Origin: Caldimonas sp.
GTDB taxonomy: Bacteria; Pseudomonadota; Gammaproteobacteria; Burkholderiales; Burkholderiaceae_C
Assembly (NCBI GenBank): GCA_030150305.1
Contig: JASLGD010000196.1
Coordinates: 1 to 7,525 of the forward strand
Length of the DNA stretch: 7,525 nucleotides
Reading direction: 5' to 3'
Positions 5,727 to 7,525 of the stretch are shown in pieces. Under the pieces are notes generated by a model. It was not told the DNA's origin, searched no databases, and saw nothing but the letters and a program-made list of their open reading frames with translations. A program made the position numbers and the translations under genes. The stretch's first letter is position 1. Each line of letters begins with the position of its first letter.

Positions 5727-6808
5727 CTCCCGGCCACGCCCCTGTGATCCTCGACGTCGCCGGCCTCGCGCTCGACGACGACGACCGTCGCCGCCTCGCG
5801 CACCCGCTGACCGGCGGCGCGATCCTGTTCGCACGCAACTGGCGCGACCGCCGCCAGCTCGTCGAGCTCGTCGCCGAGATGAAGTCGATCCGGCCCGACC
5901 TGCTCGTCTGCGTCGACCACGAAGGCGGCCGCGTCCAGCGCTTCAGGAGCGACGGCTTCACGCCGATCGCGCCGATGCGAACGCTCGGCGAGATGTGGAT
6001 GGACGATGCGCACGGCGCGCGCGGCAGCGGCGCGATGCGCGCCATCGAGGCGGCGCGCGCCGTCGGCCACGTGCTCGGCGCCGAGCTGCGCGCGTGCGGC
6101 GTCGACCTCAGCTTTACTCCGGTGCTCGACCTCGACCACGGCGGCAGCAGCGTGATCGGCGACCGCGCGTTCCATCGCGATCCGCGCGTCGTTGCCGTGC
6201 TCGCGCAGAGCCTGATGCTCGGCCTGCTGCAGACCGGCATGGCGAACTGCGGCAAGCACTTTCCCGGCCACGGCTTCGTCCGCGCCGACAGCCATGTCGA
6301 CGTCCCGGTCGACCGACGTCCGCTCGCGACCCTCCTCGCCGACGACGCGCGCCCGTACGAGTGGCTCTCCGGAACGCTCGCGAGCGTGATGCCGGCGCAC
6401 GTCGTCTATCCGAAGGTCGACGACCAGCCGGCGGGCTTCTCCGAGCGCTGGCTGCGCGAGATCCTGCGCGTCGAGCTCGGCTTCGAGGGCGCGATCTTCA
6501 GCGACGACCTCAGCATGGCGGGCGCACGCCGCGTCGGCGGGGTCGAGGTCACGTACGCCGAGGCCGCGGCGCTGGCGCTGTCGGCAGGCTGCGACCTCGT
6601 GCTCCTGTGCAACCAGTCGGTCGACGGCGGGGCGGCGGTCGATGCGCTGCTCGACGAGCTGCTCGCCGCGCAGCAACGCGGCCACTGGGCCGCCGATCCG
6701 GACAGCGAGGCGCGCCGGCGCGCGCTGCTGCCGCAGACCGCACCGCTGCCCTGGGACGAGCTGATGCACGACCCGGCGTACCAGCGCGCTCTCGAGCGTC
6801 TGCCGTAG
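5723..6808 (+). CDS. nagZ: Beta-N-acetylhexosaminidase of muropeptide recycling (GH3)
   Basis: NagZ is a cytosolic glycoside hydrolase of family 3 that removes GlcNAc from GlcNAc-anhydroMurNAc peptides during cell-wall recycling. In bacteria with inducible AmpC its products feed the AmpR switch. The protein has 361 residues, typical of the single-domain form (about 340). Visible: VILDVAGLAL (8-17), GGAILFARNW (31-40), VDHEGGRVQRF (64-74), the family signature KHFPGHGFVRADSHVDVP (178-195) with the Asp189/His191 pair expected as acid/base, SVMPAHVVYP (221-230), and FSDDLSMAGA (259-268) with the expected nucleophile Asp261. All key residues are present. It is the last gene of the plus-strand run, overlapping acpS by four bases. 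The acpS-nagZ order is common in betaproteobacteria. Confidence 0.95.
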   Translation: MTPGHAPVILDVAGLALDDDDRRRLAHPLTGGAILFARNWRDRRQLVELVAEMKSIRPDLLVCVDHEGGRVQRFRSDGFTPIAPMRTLGEMWMDDAHGARGSGAMRAIEAARAVGHVLGAELRACGVDLSFTPVLDLDHGGSSVIGDRAFHRDPRVVAVLAQSLMLGLLQTGMANCGKHFPGHGFVRADSHVDVPVDRRPLATLLADDARPYEWLSGTLASVMPAHVVYPKVDDQPAGFSERWLREILRVELGFEGAIFSDDLSMAGARRVGGVEVTYAEAAALALSAGCDLVLLCNQSVDGGAAVDALLDELLAAQQRGHWAADPDSEARRRALLPQTAPLPWDELMHDPAYQRALERLP

Positions 6809-6830
6809 CCGGGTCGCACGCGAGCCCGGC
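6808..6830 (+). terminator. G+C-rich hairpin directly after nagZ, possible terminator
   Basis: GCCGGG (6808-6813) pairs with CCCGGC (6825-6830), and TCG (6814-6816) with CGA (6821-6823); G6824 is bulged and the loop is CACG. The 5' arm starts at the last base of the nagZ stop. No T-run follows on either strand, so it may be a processing or protective structure, or act with a factor, rather than being a classic intrinsic terminator. Confidence 0.4.
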
Positions 6831-6895
6831 GGCGCTCGCCGCAACGCACGCGAGCGCGGCGGCCGCTCGCCGCTGCGCTCGCGAGGCGGCGCTCA
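6815..6895. repeat. Imperfect 30-base tandem repeat, about 2.6 copies
   Basis: Copy 1 (6815-6844) and copy 2 (6845-6874) both begin CGCACGCGAGC, continue with CGGCGGC after one differing base, and share GCTCGCCGC near the end, with a one-base shift. A shorter, degenerate third copy (6876-6894) reads CGCTCGCGAG then GCGGCGCTC and runs into the rne stop codon on the other strand. The block fills nearly the whole nagZ-rne spacer. Confidence 0.6.
6849..6883. terminator. Hairpin with perfect 9-bp stem between convergent nagZ and rne
   Basis: CGCGAGCGC (6849-6857) is the exact reverse complement of GCGCTCGCG (6875-6883). Inside, GGCG (6858-6861) can pair with CGCC (6868-6871), leaving GCT bulged. 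The structure can form in transcripts from either strand and lies ten bases beyond the rne stop, so it could end or protect both convergent messages. No T-run is present. Confidence 0.4.
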
Positions 6896-7525
6896 GATCC
6901 CTTGCGTCTCCTGCGCCGTGGTCTCGAACGGCAGACGCACCTGCGCGAGGTCCTTCTTCGTCTCGACCATCACCAGCGGACCTTCGTCGACCGGCGCGAC
7001 CGCGACGATCTCGCGCGGAACGCGCGGCGGCGTCGGCAGCGCGGCGATCGCCGCCTGCGCGGCGGCGATCTTGCTCGCATCCGAGTTGACCCACTGCAAG
7101 CCGGCCGACTCGGCGACCGCCGCGAGCGAATCGATCGGCAGCGCGTACGGCTCGGCGCGCGCCGGCGTCGTCACCGCCGAACGCGCGGGCGATTCGCTGC
7201 GCACCGCCTCGACCTCCGCGGACCGTGGCGCGCCCGCTGCAGCCGAGCGCCAATCGCCCGCGCTCTCGAAGCCGCCGGTGACGACGCCCGGTGCAGGTTG
7301 CACCGGCTGGTCGGAAGCACGCTCGTCGCGTGCTGACGACGCGTCGTCGCGGCGCACTCGGTCGGCGCCTTGGCCGCCGCCACTCGCGTCCGCCGTCGGC
7401 GCTTCGCTGTCGGCGAAGCGACCGCCTTCGCGCGGGCCGCGGTCACGGCTGCGGTCGCGCCCGCGTCGGCGTCCATCGTCGTCGCGCTGCTCGCGCGGCG
7501 CGTCGCCGTCGCCGTGCTGCGCGCG
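6893..7525 (-). CDS. rne: Ribonuclease E, C-terminal scaffold part; 5' end outside window
   Basis: RNase E is the main endonuclease of mRNA decay and rRNA/tRNA processing and the scaffold of the degradosome on the inner membrane. On the minus strand the frame is open from the right edge to TGA at 6893-6895, giving 210 visible residues, all in the noncatalytic tail. Residues 11-36 of the visible part (7418-7495) are a dense Arg/Asp/Gly stretch (for example GRRRGRDRSRDRG), fitting an Arg-rich RNA-binding region. A low-complexity Ala/Pro/Ser linker follows. The end has LAAVAESAGLQWVNSD and then PTPPRVPRE with VDEGPLVMVET (6959-7030), which I recognise as the conserved closing motif of betaproteobacterial RNase E; about 21 less conserved residues follow it. 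The catalytic S1/DNase-like domains lie outside the window, so an Rne/Rng-family relative cannot be strictly excluded. The gene converges on nagZ across an 84-base spacer. Confidence 0.85.
   Translation of the reverse strand, partial: RAQHGDGDAPREQRDDDGRRRGRDRSRDRGPREGGRFADSEAPTADASGGGQGADRVRRDDASSARDERASDQPVQPAPGVVTGGFESAGDWRSAAAGAPRSAEVEAVRSESPARSAVTTPARAEPYALPIDSLAAVAESAGLQWVNSDASKIAAAQAAIAALPTPPRVPREIVAVAPVDEGPLVMVETKKDLAQVRLPFETTAQETQGI

Noticed and set aside
5681..6844. 387-codon minus-strand frame opposite nagZ
   Set aside because: The plus strand carries all NagZ catalytic motifs, and the minus product shows no family resemblance.
6808..6895. CRISPR-like array because of the repeated 30-base unit
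   Set aside because: The copies abut without unique spacers and number fewer than three, so this is a simple tandem duplication.
6902..7336. Plus-strand frame of 144 codons opposite the rne tail
   Set aside because: The minus-strand reading matches the RNase E C-terminal motif, and the plus-strand product is Arg-rich shadow text.
7355..7357. GTG on the minus strand as a start for a separate 154-residue protein
   Set aside because: The frame stays open to the window edge with an Arg-rich stretch typical of the RNase E tail, so this is an internal codon.

Overview
The window (7,525 bases, G+C rich, roughly two thirds G+C or more) looks like chromosomal core DNA of a betaproteobacterium. The evidence is the gene order lepA-lepB-(DUF4845)-rnc-era-recO-pdxJ-acpS-nagZ, a LepA tail ending in QVED, and an RNase E tail with the VDEGPLV-type ending I associate with this class. 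I cannot name a genus. I see no phage, insertion-sequence, CRISPR, tRNA or rRNA signature.

Layout, left to right, plus strand: the last 207 codons of lepA (elongation factor 4); lepB (signal peptidase I); a small single-pass membrane protein of the DUF4845 type; rnc (RNase III); era (ribosome-assembly GTPase with KH domain); recO (recombination mediator); pdxJ (pyridoxine 5'-phosphate synthase); acpS (holo-ACP synthase); nagZ (beta-N-acetylhexosaminidase of muropeptide recycling). An 84-base spacer holding hairpins and an imperfect 30-base tandem repeat follows. Beyond it, on the minus strand and converging, is the C-terminal 210 codons of rne (RNase E), which runs off the right edge.

The nine plus-strand genes are packed like one operon. 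lepA/lepB and rnc/era overlap by one base (TGATG), and recO/pdxJ and acpS/nagZ by four (ATGA). The longer gaps are 36-76 bases. The two longest of these (era-recO and pdxJ-acpS) are each spanned by a tiny Arg-rich reading frame that begins on the upstream gene's final bases and ends on or just before the next start codon. The set links translation and ribosome maturation (LepA, RNase III, Era), RNA processing (RNase III, with RNase E next door), protein export (LepB), repair (RecO), cofactor supply (PdxJ, AcpS) and cell-wall recycling (NagZ). This is a classic housekeeping cluster.

The points most worth a second look are a PdxJ of a non-canonical sequence subgroup (Asn-Lys in place of the usual Asp-His near the N-terminus), the two bridging mini-frames, a small hairpin that would hide the only Shine-Dalgarno-like sequence of rnc, the repeat and hairpins between nagZ and rne, and low-G+C patches in lepB and the DUF4845 gene. 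I did not find a convincing undescribed system.
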